Assembly (NCBI GenBank): GCA_017626015.1
Contig: JAGAJO010000012.1
Location: 62,001-126,000 of the forward strand
Reading direction: 5' to 3'
Origin: Ruminococcus sp.
GTDB lineage: Bacteria; Bacillota; Clostridia; Oscillospirales; Ruminococcaceae
Length of the DNA: 64,000 bases
Numbering within the stretch: position 1 is the first letter of the stretch; every line of letters begins with the position of its first letter. Made by a program: the position numbers and the translations under genes. Positions 1 through 6,209 of this stretch are shown here, piece by piece. The notes under the pieces are model-generated. The model was not told the origin of the DNA. It saw only the letters and a list, made by a program, of their open reading frames with translations, and ran no database searches.

Positions 1-188
1 TCGATAAACAAATCAAGATTGATAAGTACTTTACGTCCTGCCCTTATGTACTTGATCTTGTCCTGCTTTACAAGCTGTCTTACAAAGTATTCGTGTAGAC
101 CTGTTTCTTGTGCTGTTTGCTTGATCGTCCTCATTCGGGGGACTTTGGTTGATACGTGGATAGTATTCAAAATATACCTCGCTTTCAT
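1..188 (-). CDS. Excisionase/HTH-type DNA-binding protein, 3' end outside window
   Basis: The minus strand is open from an ATG at 188 to the window edge, giving 62 residues of a small basic protein. The stretch TIKQTAQETGLHEYF followed by VRQLVKQDKIKYIRAGRKVLINLD is the winged-helix pattern of excisionase/MerR-like DNA-binding domains: an 'is this partner present' helix-turn-helix, then the YIRAGRKVLI strand. Such proteins are often the recombination directionality factor or a regulator of integrative elements, which fits the integrase 1.2 kb away. No strong ribosome binding site precedes the ATG, but no alternative start exists before the in-frame stop further upstream. A TTGAAA-16-TATACC promoter lies just upstream on the same strand. 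The C-terminus is not visible, so excisionase function is inferred. Confidence 0.6.
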   Translation of the reverse strand, partial: MKARYILNTIHVSTKVPRMRTIKQTAQETGLHEYFVRQLVKQDKIKYIRAGRKVLINLDLFI

Positions 189-189
189 C

Positions 190-218
190 TTGCGTTCTTG
201 CTGAAAACGTGGTATAAT
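190..218 (+). promoter_or_regulatory. Rightward promoter TTGCGT-17-TATAAT with extended -10
   Basis: TTGCGT at 190-195 and TATAAT at 213-218 are 17 bp apart, and TGG sits directly before the -10. No gene follows on this strand before the hairpin at 277-315. The promoter therefore appears to drive a short untranslated transcript of about 90 nt, or an antisense RNA to the end of the leftward regulator. Confidence 0.5.
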
Positions 219-276
219 GTCAGCAAGAACATTTTCAAAAGTGGTTAATGTTTCTTAGCAGGCTTAAGCCCGCTCA

Positions 277-315
277 CCGTCTGAATGTTGGTACCGTTCA
301 GGCGGTTTCTTTTTG
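277..315 (+). terminator. Intrinsic terminator of the short rightward transcript
   Basis: CCGTCTGAA (277-285) pairs with TTCAGGCGG (297-305), with one G-U pair, and is followed by TTTCTTTTT. The U-rich tail is on the plus strand only, so it ends rightward transcription. The hairpin overlaps the stop codon of the leftward HTH gene at 298. Confidence 0.5.
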
Positions 316-516
316 CGTCGAATTCAATTCGGGAAATATTTCAGCTACTGAGCAGCTCAGGCAATCTGCGATTTTCTTAGCTTTGGAAAATGTCAAATTT
401 CTTTTTCTCTGCTTAACCAAATCCGTTATCGTGGTTCTTGAAATGCCTGTAACTCTGGAAAGCTCCGAAATGCTGATCTTCTTTTCTGTCAGCTTGTACG
501 ATAAAATATTATTCAT
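298..516 (-). CDS. XRE/Cro-type HTH repressor
   Basis: A 72-residue protein made almost entirely of one XRE-type helix-turn-helix: KKISISELSRVTGISRTTI contains the turn and recognition helix, and the tail FSKAKKIADCLSCSVAEIFP is typical of Cro/CI-like folds. The start at 516 is chosen because GGACGGTGAAG lies at the correct distance. An ATG at 564 is in frame but has no ribosome binding site, and 597 would lie inside the promoter. It is transcribed divergently from the HTH gene at 693, with both promoters in the 580-675 gap, the usual layout of a lysogeny-type switch on an integrated element. It likely represses its own and/or the rightward promoter; this is inference from layout. Confidence 0.75.
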   Translation of the reverse strand: MNNILSYKLTEKKISISELSRVTGISRTTITDLVKQRKRNLTFSKAKKIADCLSCSVAEIFPELNSTQKETA

Positions 517-545
517 TGCTTGCTTCACCGTCCTTTTTTGATTAT

Positions 546-584
546 TGTACAGATTAATAGTCATAGTGTTCAGATGTCTGTACA
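546..584. promoter_or_regulatory. Operator-like inverted repeat TGTACAGA...TCTGTACA
   Basis: TGTACAGA (546-553) and TCTGTACA (577-584) are exact inverted copies 23 bp apart, at the start of the leftward transcript. The same TGTACA core recurs inside the palindrome at 663-676 over the rightward -10. Three TGTACA cores around two divergent promoters suggest binding sites for one of the two HTH proteins. Confidence 0.45.
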
Positions 585-587
585 TAA

Positions 588-616
588 ATAATACCACACT
601 ATAATAAAAAAGTCAA
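588..616 (-). promoter_or_regulatory. Leftward promoter TTGACT-17-TATTAT
   Basis: The -35 TTGACT (611-616) and -10 TATTAT (588-593) on the minus strand are 17 bp apart. The transcription start would fall near 581, upstream of the HTH gene starting at 516. Confidence 0.65.
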
Positions 617-645
617 GGCTTTTCACGAAAATTTGTTCAAAACTC

Positions 646-676
646 TTGACAATGTGTAAAAAATATTGTACAATAT
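646..676 (+). promoter_or_regulatory. Rightward promoter TTGACA-17-TACAAT covered by a 14-bp palindrome
   Basis: TTGACA (646-651) and TACAAT (669-674) have a 17-bp spacer. ATATTGTACAATAT (663-676) is a perfect palindrome centred on the -10, a likely repressor site. GGAGGTG at 681 and ATG at 693 follow directly. Confidence 0.7.
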
Positions 677-692
677 ATTTGGAGGTGATACA

Positions 693-1292
693 ATGATTTA
701 TTGTAATTTATCTGGACTGATAGCCGAAAAACATATTAACATTTCTGTTTTATCCAAAGAAACCGATATTTCACGAACAACATTAACAAGCTTGTATTAC
801 AACAATTTCAAGGGAATTCAGACCGAAACACTTAATTCCTTGTGTAAGTATTTTGAAATCTCCGCTGATAAGCTGCTTGTCTTTTCAAAATATGATATAT
901 CGGTGGAACTGACAGACGGTAAAGTTATTGACTTTCAGAATAAGCCTAAACGAACAGATAACACGATATGTTTTAATATTTCTTTTGGTAAAATTCAAAG
1001 AAAGTGCAGGGTGTATTGTGGTTTATATTTCGATTGGCATTCAGGCTATGTATATATCGAACCAGACGTTCTATATTATGTGTCTGAAACAAACCCACAG
1101 AACGACCGAGAAAAGGATATTGCGGATAATAACGCTTTTTTCAAGAAAGTGTTTTCAGGTTTACCAGTTGAAATTAAGAATTATGTTTTAAATATGGTAC
1201 AAAATTTAATTACAAATCACATTAATGCAGAACTGACTAACAGCAATTTTGAAGTAAAAATAGGCAGAGTGTCGTTTAACGACTTAATATGA
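693..1292 (+). CDS. HTH-domain regulator of the integrated element
   Basis: A 199-residue protein with an N-terminal XRE-like helix-turn-helix (residues ~10-60: INISVLSKETDISRTTLTSL, then TLNSLCKYFEISADKLL). This is close in pattern to the divergent repressor at 298-516. The remaining ~135 residues are not recognised. They are rich in aromatic residues (FDWHSGYVYIEPDVLYYV) and end in an acidic/polar helix-rich part. The ATG at 693 is preceded by GGAGGTG; an upstream ATG at 666 would lie within the promoter. It is probably the partner or antagonist in the switch, or an accessory regulator of transfer. The specific role is not visible. Confidence 0.7.
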   Translation: MIYCNLSGLIAEKHINISVLSKETDISRTTLTSLYYNNFKGIQTETLNSLCKYFEISADKLLVFSKYDISVELTDGKVIDFQNKPKRTDNTICFNISFGKIQRKCRVYCGLYFDWHSGYVYIEPDVLYYVSETNPQNDREKDIADNNAFFKKVFSGLPVEIKNYVLNMVQNLITNHINAELTNSNFEVKIGRVSFNDLI

Positions 1293-1302
1293 CCAATAAA
1301 AA

Positions 1303-1333
1303 ATCCCGTCCCGACTAGCTCTCGGAACGAGAT
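1303..1333 (-). terminator. Hairpin with U-tract on the minus strand
   Basis: ATCCCGTCCCGA (1303-1314) pairs with TCGGAACGAGAT (1322-1333) with G-U pairs, and the minus strand continues with six T. Leftward transcription would stop here, shielding the HTH gene at 693-1292. On the plus strand the same hairpin lacks a T-run. Confidence 0.45.
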
Positions 1334-1415
1334 CAATTATAGACCTAACCGCAAAGTCAAGCCCCGCTATATAAAGCACTTAAATTAAAGCACTACGCAG
1401 AAAGGGCGTGATTTA

Positions 1416-2846
1416 ATGGCAAGTATCAGACCACGCAAAAATAAGAATGGAGAAATAACCTCATATCAGATCAGAGTTTTTAAGGGAACTGCTCCCGACG
1501 GTACAGAGCTTAAACCTTATACAGCCTCGTTCAAGCCCGACCCGAATAAAACAGATAGGCAGAACGAAAAAGCCCTCAATAAGTTTGTTGTCGAGTTTGA
1601 AGAAAAGTGCAAAAGCGGACTTGCCGCCGATAACCGCCAGACCTTTGCGGAGTATGCCGAATATGTGCTTGCACTCAAAGAACGTCAGGGAGCAAAGCAC
1701 CGCACGCTTGTACGCTATCGGGAGCTATTGAAAGTAATCAATGAGCATATCGGCTTTATGAAGCTTGCGGACATCAGACCCCAGCACCTTAACAGCCTAT
1801 ACGATCAGCTTTTGAAAAGCGGCTCACGCAGAACTGAGGACTTAGCCTCTCCTAAAACAGATATAAAAGCCTACTTGAAAAAGCATAAGCTAACGCAAGC
1901 GGAGCTGTCCCGCCGCTCGGGAGTTCCTGCAACGTCCATAACAAGCACGATAAAGGGCAGGAGCGTGAAAATCTCCACAGCAGAAAAGCTTTGCAAGGCT
2001 CTTGACGTTCCGATCACAAAGCTGTTTACCGTTATATCAGATAACAGACCGCTGTCAAACAAGACCGTTACAGAACATCACCGTCTTATTTCCACTATAT
2101 TGTCACAAGCGGACAAAGAAATGTTGATACCGTTCAATCCCGCCCGCAAGGCAACGCCGCCGAAAGTGGTGCGGGGAGAGGTGAATTATTTTCAGATCGA
2201 GGACGTGGAACGCATTCGGGACAGTCTGGAGCAAGAGCCGATAAAATGGCGCACACTAGCTCATTTATTGCTTATATCGGGTGCAAGGCGTGGCGAGATA
2301 GTCGGCTTAAAGTGGGACGTTATAGACTGGAAAAACAACCGAATACACATTTGCAGGACTATTCTGTATGCCGCTGATATAGGCATTTATGAGGACACAA
2401 CAAAGACCGCTGAAAGTGATAGATTTATAACCTTGCCTCCCGAAACAATGGAGCTTTTAAAAGAGTATCGCAAGTGGTATCTTATGCAGGCTCGGAATTA
2501 CGGCGATCAATGGCACGATACAAATTATATGTTCTTTCAGGAAAAAACGGGCAATGTTGGCAAGCCAATGAACCCCGATAGTGTAAACGACTGGCTTGAA
2601 AGGTTCTCTGAGCGTTACGGCTTACCGCATATCAATCCTCACGCATTCCGCCACACAATGGCAAGTGTGCTCTATTTCAATAACGTTGACAGCATTTCCA
2701 TAAGCAAGAGATTAGGACACTCGAAAGTCAGTACCACAACAGATATTTACAGCCACATAATGAAAGAGGCTGACAAGAAGTCAGCGGAGTGCATAGCCAA
2801 TGTGATTTTAAGACCACGATCGGACGGACAGAAAAAAGCGGAATAA
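1416..2846 (+). CDS. Tyrosine recombinase (integrase) with an internal XRE-type HTH insertion
   Basis: A 476-residue site-specific recombinase. The catalytic domain shows GARRGEIVGLKW (Arg ~291/292), HAFRHTMAS (His ~409, Arg ~412), LGHSKVSTTTDIYSH (His ~435) and the nucleophile Tyr ~445. Residues 1-60 resemble the arm-binding beta domain, and ~75-135 a SAM-like core-binding domain. Unusually, residues ~148-206 form a complete XRE-like HTH (LTQAELSRRSGVPATSITST, then KISTAEKLCKALDVPITKLF), placed before the last core-binding helix. The protein is longer than the ~380-400 residues usual for such integrases by about that insertion. The gene points at the tRNA-fMet 3' end 140 bp downstream, the classic int-att order. 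It would integrate and excise the element with the excisionase-like protein at 1-188. Confidence 0.93.
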   Translation: MASIRPRKNKNGEITSYQIRVFKGTAPDGTELKPYTASFKPDPNKTDRQNEKALNKFVVEFEEKCKSGLAADNRQTFAEYAEYVLALKERQGAKHRTLVRYRELLKVINEHIGFMKLADIRPQHLNSLYDQLLKSGSRRTEDLASPKTDIKAYLKKHKLTQAELSRRSGVPATSITSTIKGRSVKISTAEKLCKALDVPITKLFTVISDNRPLSNKTVTEHHRLISTILSQADKEMLIPFNPARKATPPKVVRGEVNYFQIEDVERIRDSLEQEPIKWRTLAHLLLISGARRGEIVGLKWDVIDWKNNRIHICRTILYAADIGIYEDTTKTAESDRFITLPPETMELLKEYRKWYLMQARNYGDQWHDTNYMFFQEKTGNVGKPMNPDSVNDWLERFSERYGLPHINPHAFRHTMASVLYFNNVDSISISKRLGHSKVSTTTDIYSHIMKEADKKSAECIANVILRPRSDGQKKAE

Positions 2847-2852
2847 AATTAA

Positions 2853-2893
2853 AGCGGGTTTCGCAGTAGAATGCAAAGCCCGCTATTTTATGT
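2853..2893 (+). terminator. Integrase terminator
   Basis: AGCGGGTTT and AAGCCCGCT form a stem (2853-2884, one G-U), followed by ATTTTATGTTTTTTT, just after the integrase stop. Confidence 0.7.
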
Positions 2894-2907
2894 TTTTTTC
2901 AAAAAAA

Positions 2908-2928
2908 CTGGACAAAACCTGGACAAAA
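2908..2928 (+). repeat. Tandem CTGGACAAAA repeats, possible integrase arm sites
   Basis: CTGGACAAAA occurs at 2908-2917 and again at 2919-2928, between the integrase and the tRNA. Short direct repeats at this position are typical of arm-type integrase binding sites next to a core attachment site. The function is inferred from position. Confidence 0.45.
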
Positions 2929-2950
2929 GCTATTTTTCAAGCAAAGAAAA

Positions 2951-2978
2951 ACGCCGCTTGAAGTTCATCAAACGGCGT
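2951..2978 (-). terminator. Terminator of tRNA-fMet
   Basis: ACGCCGCTTGA pairs with TCAAACGGCGT (one mismatch), and the minus strand continues TTTTTC. It lies 9 bp beyond the CCA end of the tRNA. If the element is inserted at the tRNA 3' end, this terminator was supplied by the element or lies inside the attachment region. Confidence 0.6.
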
Positions 2979-2986
2979 AAATACGT

Positions 2987-3063
<77 letters not shown>

Positions 3064-3097
3064 TTATTTTTTACACCCTTTCGATTGGTGCTTATTT

Positions 3098-3126
3098 ATT
3101 ATATCACATTATTTTGATGTTGTCAA
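3098..3126 (-). promoter_or_regulatory. tRNA-fMet promoter TTGACA-17-TATAAT
   Basis: Both hexamers match consensus on the minus strand (-35 at 3121-3126, -10 at 3098-3103) with a 17-bp spacer, ending 35 bp before the tRNA 5' end. Confidence 0.85.
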
Positions 3127-3216
3127 TACCTTTTTCAAATTTTTTTTTAAATTTTTTCTGCGTTGTCAATAGATATGACCCATAAAGATGAAATTTCCGG
3201 CAGATATGGGATAATG

Positions 3217-3271
3217 AAAGTTGAAGTTCTATGGAGTGGAGCGCAACGGAACGGAAAAGGACTTCAACTTT
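3217..3271. repeat. Inverted repeat at the 3' end of the transposase remnant
   Basis: AAAGTTGAAGTTC (3217-3229) and GGACTTCAACTTT (3259-3271) are inverted copies with one mismatch. The inner arm contains the transposase stop codon. It could be an IS end, a terminator of the transposase or part of a hairpin repeat. Confidence 0.4.
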
Positions 3272-3825
3272 CGGCACTCGCCGACATCTTCTCCCTCAAA
3301 AGCTGAACAGGACTTTTCCTGCCGAGTGTGCGCATTGTCTTGTTGTTGCTCCAGATCAGATGCTCCGCAAGCTTTCGATTAAATTCTTCAAGACTGCTGA
3401 AATGCTCCCAGTCATAGAAATATCTCTGGTCATTACGGTGACTTCTCTCTACTTTACCGTTATGCCACGGTGTTCTCGGCGGTATCAGCTTATGCTTTAT
3501 CCCTACATTTCTGAGTACGGTATCAAAAGGGCATTCCGTATCGTCACTTATGTATTTATAGGTGAACTCTGTCCCGTTGTCAGTTTGTATTGTCCGGATC
3601 TTGAAGGGGAACTCTTTTTGAAGAAGCTTGAAAAACTTTACTGTATTTTCCGGTGTATGCTCCTCTCAAGCAGCTGTACGGCACTTCCTTGACATCGATC
3701 TGGACCTTCTCCCCCGGCACGCTCAGCTCGGGATAACGGCGGTCATGCTTTCTTGTCTTTTTCTTTGAAGTCTTTCCGCCAAGCCCCATACGCTTTATAA
3801 TATTGACATCAACAGAACTTTCCAA
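3264..3825 (-). pseudogene. Degraded DDE transposase (IS481/IS3-like) remnant
   Basis: Two frames on the minus strand together give pieces of an integrase-core transposase. The upstream piece has HDRRYPELSVPGEKVQIDV, including the first catalytic Asp region. The downstream piece, in another frame, has IRTIQTDNGTEF, PPRTPWHNGKVERSHRND and a C-terminal NKTMRTLGRKSPVQLL. Between them the sequence jumps from ...CLRGA to ...NTVKFFKLL-like residues with a frame change, so roughly 25 residues are deleted. The N-terminal HTH half is missing, and there is no proper start or ribosome binding site. It is inactive. Family assignment rests on the DNGTEF and HNGKVERSH motifs. Confidence 0.85.
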
Positions 3826-3892
3826 TACAGTTTTGGCTGAAATAATTTGATTTTATTATAAAAATACTGTATAATAATGAAAATAATCGTCG

Positions 3893-3920
3893 TGTAAAGC
3901 GCTGATAAACGTGGTATAAT
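3893..3920 (+). promoter_or_regulatory. Promoter for the AraC-methyltransferase gene
   Basis: TGTAAA (3893-3898), a 16-bp spacer and TATAAT (3915-3920) preceded by TGG (extended -10), 20 bp before the ATG at 3940. AGGTG serves as ribosome binding site. Confidence 0.5.
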
Positions 3921-3939
3921 AAAATCGGCAGGTGATAAA

Positions 3940-5085
3940 ATGGAAAGACGAAAGGTTTTATGCAGAACTCTGGATTACATAGATCAGCACATAAATGAAA
4001 ATATTAATTTATTTACTCTATCAGAGGTCTCGGGTTATTCTGCCGTTCAGCTTACACGGCTGTTCGGCGACTACGTCGGGACAACCCCTATGCGCTACAT
4101 AAGCACAATGCGGGTCATCAGAGCCTCACGGTTGGTCTCAGATACTGATCTGCGTATAACCGACATTGCTTTTGCCTGCGGTTTTGAAAGCCTTGAGGTT
4201 TTTGAACGAAGCTTCAAACGGTATTTCGGAGCTTCTGCCGCTAAATTCAGAGGGAACGCTTTTGCCGAACCCGATCCGTTTTATATGTCTGCCAATATCT
4301 ACTACGAAAGGCTGAGAAAACAAGTGAAAATTGATAACGGAGCAAGTTTTAACTGGGGCAGAACAGCTTCTGAATATGCAAAATACAGAAATATCTACCC
4401 TGTTGATTTCTTTGAAAATCTGAATAGAATGGGAGTAAAGGATCAAAAAGTTTTGGACATAGGAACCGGCACCGGAATACTTCCCATGAATATGGCAAAG
4501 TACGGCGGTGAGTTTATAGGCGCAGACCTATCGCATGAAATGATCGCCAAAGCAAAACAGCTTTGCTCCGACATACCCAATGTCAGATTCGTTCAGGCAG
4601 ACGCACATCACCTGCCATTTGACAATGAAAGCTTTGACGCTGTGACGGTCTTGCAGTGCTGGGTTTACTTCGACAAGGAAATACTGATACCTGAATTGCT
4701 GCGGATAATCAGACCTGACGGTCATTTATACATAATGTTTATGACATGGCTGCCGGATGAGGACGAAATTATCAGAAAAAGCTTCAGGCTTGTACGAAAA
4801 TACAATCCTGACTGGAGCGGATTTATGAAACGCTTTGATGTAAGCAGCTTTGATTATCTGAAAAAGAGCTTTTCGGTCGTTGAGGTATTCAGAAAGGATT
4901 ACCGTTTACAGTTTACCAAGGAAAGCTGGTGCGGCAGAATGACAGCAAGCAGAGGGATCGGAGCGACGCTGAATGACGATGAGATCGCACGCTTCAAAAA
5001 TGAATTAATGGAAATGCTGGACAATGACCGTCTTTCAATTCTGCATGAGGCTGTTATTGTCAAGCTTAGAAAGGAACGGTTATGA
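3940..5085 (+). CDS. AraC-type HTH fused to a class I SAM methyltransferase
   Basis: A 381-residue two-domain protein. Residues ~8-105 are an AraC/XylS DNA-binding domain with two HTH motifs (NLFTLSEVSGYSAVQLTRLF; ITDIAFACGFESLEVFERSF, then RYFGASAAKFR). Residues ~145-300 are a SAM-dependent methyltransferase: motif I VLDIGTGTG at ~171-179, GADLSHEMI for the acidic ribose-binding residue, and DAHHLPFDNESFDAVTV for the methyltransferase post-I region. No sensory domain typical of AraC proteins is present; the methyltransferase takes its place. The stop overlaps the ATG of the Nudix gene by 4 bp (ATGA), so the two are translationally coupled. The substrate is unknown. Similar AraC-methyltransferase fusions occur in Firmicutes; a role in small-molecule detoxification is only a guess. 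Confidence 0.85.
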   Translation: MERRKVLCRTLDYIDQHINENINLFTLSEVSGYSAVQLTRLFGDYVGTTPMRYISTMRVIRASRLVSDTDLRITDIAFACGFESLEVFERSFKRYFGASAAKFRGNAFAEPDPFYMSANIYYERLRKQVKIDNGASFNWGRTASEYAKYRNIYPVDFFENLNRMGVKDQKVLDIGTGTGILPMNMAKYGGEFIGADLSHEMIAKAKQLCSDIPNVRFVQADAHHLPFDNESFDAVTVLQCWVYFDKEILIPELLRIIRPDGHLYIMFMTWLPDEDEIIRKSFRLVRKYNPDWSGFMKRFDVSSFDYLKKSFSVVEVFRKDYRLQFTKESWCGRMTASRGIGATLNDDEIARFKNELMEMLDNDRLSILHEAVIVKLRKERL

Positions 5086-5540
5086 ACAACAAATATTTTA
5101 CGGTTTGCGGGATAGTGGAAATAGGCGGCAGGATCTTATTGGTACGGCACACATACGGAACGGCAAAAGGCAGGATACTTGTGCCGGGAGGATATGTGCA
5201 GGAAAACGAAATGCCGTCAAGAGCAGTCGAGCGTGAGATACGGGAAGAAACGGGAGTTGAAGCCAGAGCAAGATCGGTATTTGCTGTACAGTTCAAGCCC
5301 CTGCAATGGTGCATAGTATTTACAACTGAATATATTTCCGGGAGACCCGAAACGGATAATAACGAAAACAGCGAGGTGCTTTTGCTTGACGCAGAGGAAG
5401 CCGTTAAGCGCCGTGACATTACAAATATGAGCAGGGAGATACTGAGATCATATATCCGCAGCAAAAACGATACACTTTCAAAAAGCGATTATACTGCGCC
5501 CTCGTCCCTACCCGGTGAATATGAGATCTACGGGGTTTGA
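5082..5540 (+). CDS. Nudix hydrolase
   Basis: A 152-residue protein with a complete Nudix box, from GGYVQENEMPSRAVE to REIREETGV (residues ~37-60), matching Gx5Ex7REUxEExGU. The N-terminal KYFTVCGIVEIGGRILLVRH is the usual first strand of ADP-ribose/NTP pyrophosphohydrolases. The family cleaves nucleoside diphosphates linked to another moiety; the substrate cannot be read from sequence. It starts inside the last codons of the AraC-methyltransferase gene, so the two are coupled and probably serve one process. The C-terminal ~25 residues are polar and look disordered. Confidence 0.9.
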   Translation: MNNKYFTVCGIVEIGGRILLVRHTYGTAKGRILVPGGYVQENEMPSRAVEREIREETGVEARARSVFAVQFKPLQWCIVFTTEYISGRPETDNNENSEVLLLDAEEAVKRRDITNMSREILRSYIRSKNDTLSKSDYTAPSSLPGEYEIYGV

Positions 5541-5583
5541 GCATATCCGCAAATACAGCCGGACTGTCTTTCACACTTTTTAA

Positions 5584-5633
5584 AGGCAATACCGCACAAA
5601 CATAGCCTGACGGCTTTGTGTACGGTATTGCCT
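5584..5633 (+). repeat. AGGCAATACC hairpin (family 2), probable terminator
   Basis: AGGCAATACCG and CGGTATTGCCT form an 11-bp perfect outer stem, continued by CACAAA/TTTGTG, and are followed by AAAATTTTTTA. It lies after the Nudix gene and can act as its terminator. The same arm sequence recurs at 32794-32835. Confidence 0.65.
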
Positions 5634-5720
5634 AAAATTTTTTATTTCGTTTCGGAATTTACGGAAGCACTGATTACATCGCCGTTTTAAAATTCACTGC
5701 CTCGCATATAACATATTTAG

Positions 5721-5757
5721 GTGTATCTCTCCCCGCCTTCGGCGGGGAGAGATACAC
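5721..5757. repeat. 17-bp perfect hairpin with CCCCGCC core
   Basis: GTGTATCTCTCCCCGCC, loop TTC, then the exact inverse (5741-5757). It is located 10 bp beyond the stop of the leftward YolD-like gene, and no T-run follows on either strand. The CTCCCCGCC/GGCGGGGAG core resembles the palindromic cores at 61425 and 62994. Confidence 0.6.
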
Positions 5758-5766
5758 TGATCAGCA

Positions 5767-6189
5767 TTACCTTAATAATACGATCTCAAAAATATCATCG
5801 ATAGCTATACGTCTGCCGTCGCTGAACACTAAAGATCTTTCGTACTCGTCGATGATACGCACCGTTCCTTTTACAGTAACGTAAGCTCCGCCTGATTTTT
5901 TCTCATCAGGAATAAAATACTCTACCGATATTTCAGGCATTTCATCAATATTGTCCGCTATATACCGAAGCTTTTCATTAATGCCGCTTATCCTGTCTTC
6001 GTCCGGCTGTAGCTTCTCGTCAGTCAGCCTTGCCGTTTCGTCAATAGCTGCGTCATAGCCTGTAAGCGCAGCAAACGGTGAGAACTGAGCGGCACGGGCA
6101 ATTGCGGACATTCTCGGACGCTTGCTTGAGGTGTGGTGCGGAAGATCTATTATATCCTTGTAACGATCTTTATTTTCATCAGTGTTCAT
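5767..6189 (-). CDS. YolD-like protein, partner of the Y-family polymerase
   Basis: A 140-residue protein; the start at 6189 is chosen because GGGAGG precedes it at the right distance (an ATG at 6213 would encode the binding site itself). The segment MSAIARAAQFSPFAALTGYD, then IDETARLTDEK, followed by a C-terminal part with VKGTVRIIDEYERSLVFSDG and IAIDDIFEI, matches the YolD-like layout. Such proteins are known to sit next to UvrX/UmuC-type polymerases in Firmicutes. Twenty bp separate it from the polymerase stop. A role as a polymerase accessory subunit is inferred from that pairing. A perfect hairpin follows the gene. Confidence 0.75.
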   Translation of the reverse strand: MNTDENKDRYKDIIDLPHHTSSKRPRMSAIARAAQFSPFAALTGYDAAIDETARLTDEKLQPDEDRISGINEKLRYIADNIDEMPEISVEYFIPDEKKSGGAYVTVKGTVRIIDEYERSLVFSDGRRIAIDDIFEIVLLR

Positions 6190-6209
6190 ATCATATCCTC
6201 CCGGAAAAT

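Noticed and set aside
1336..1380. Leftward promoter TTGACT...TATAAT between the HTH gene and integrase
   Set aside because: The spacer is only 13 bp, too short for a normal promoter.
3231..3692. 153-codon plus-strand frame over the transposase remnant
   Set aside because: The transposase motifs DNGTEF and HNGKVERSH are on the opposite strand, so this frame is a shadow.
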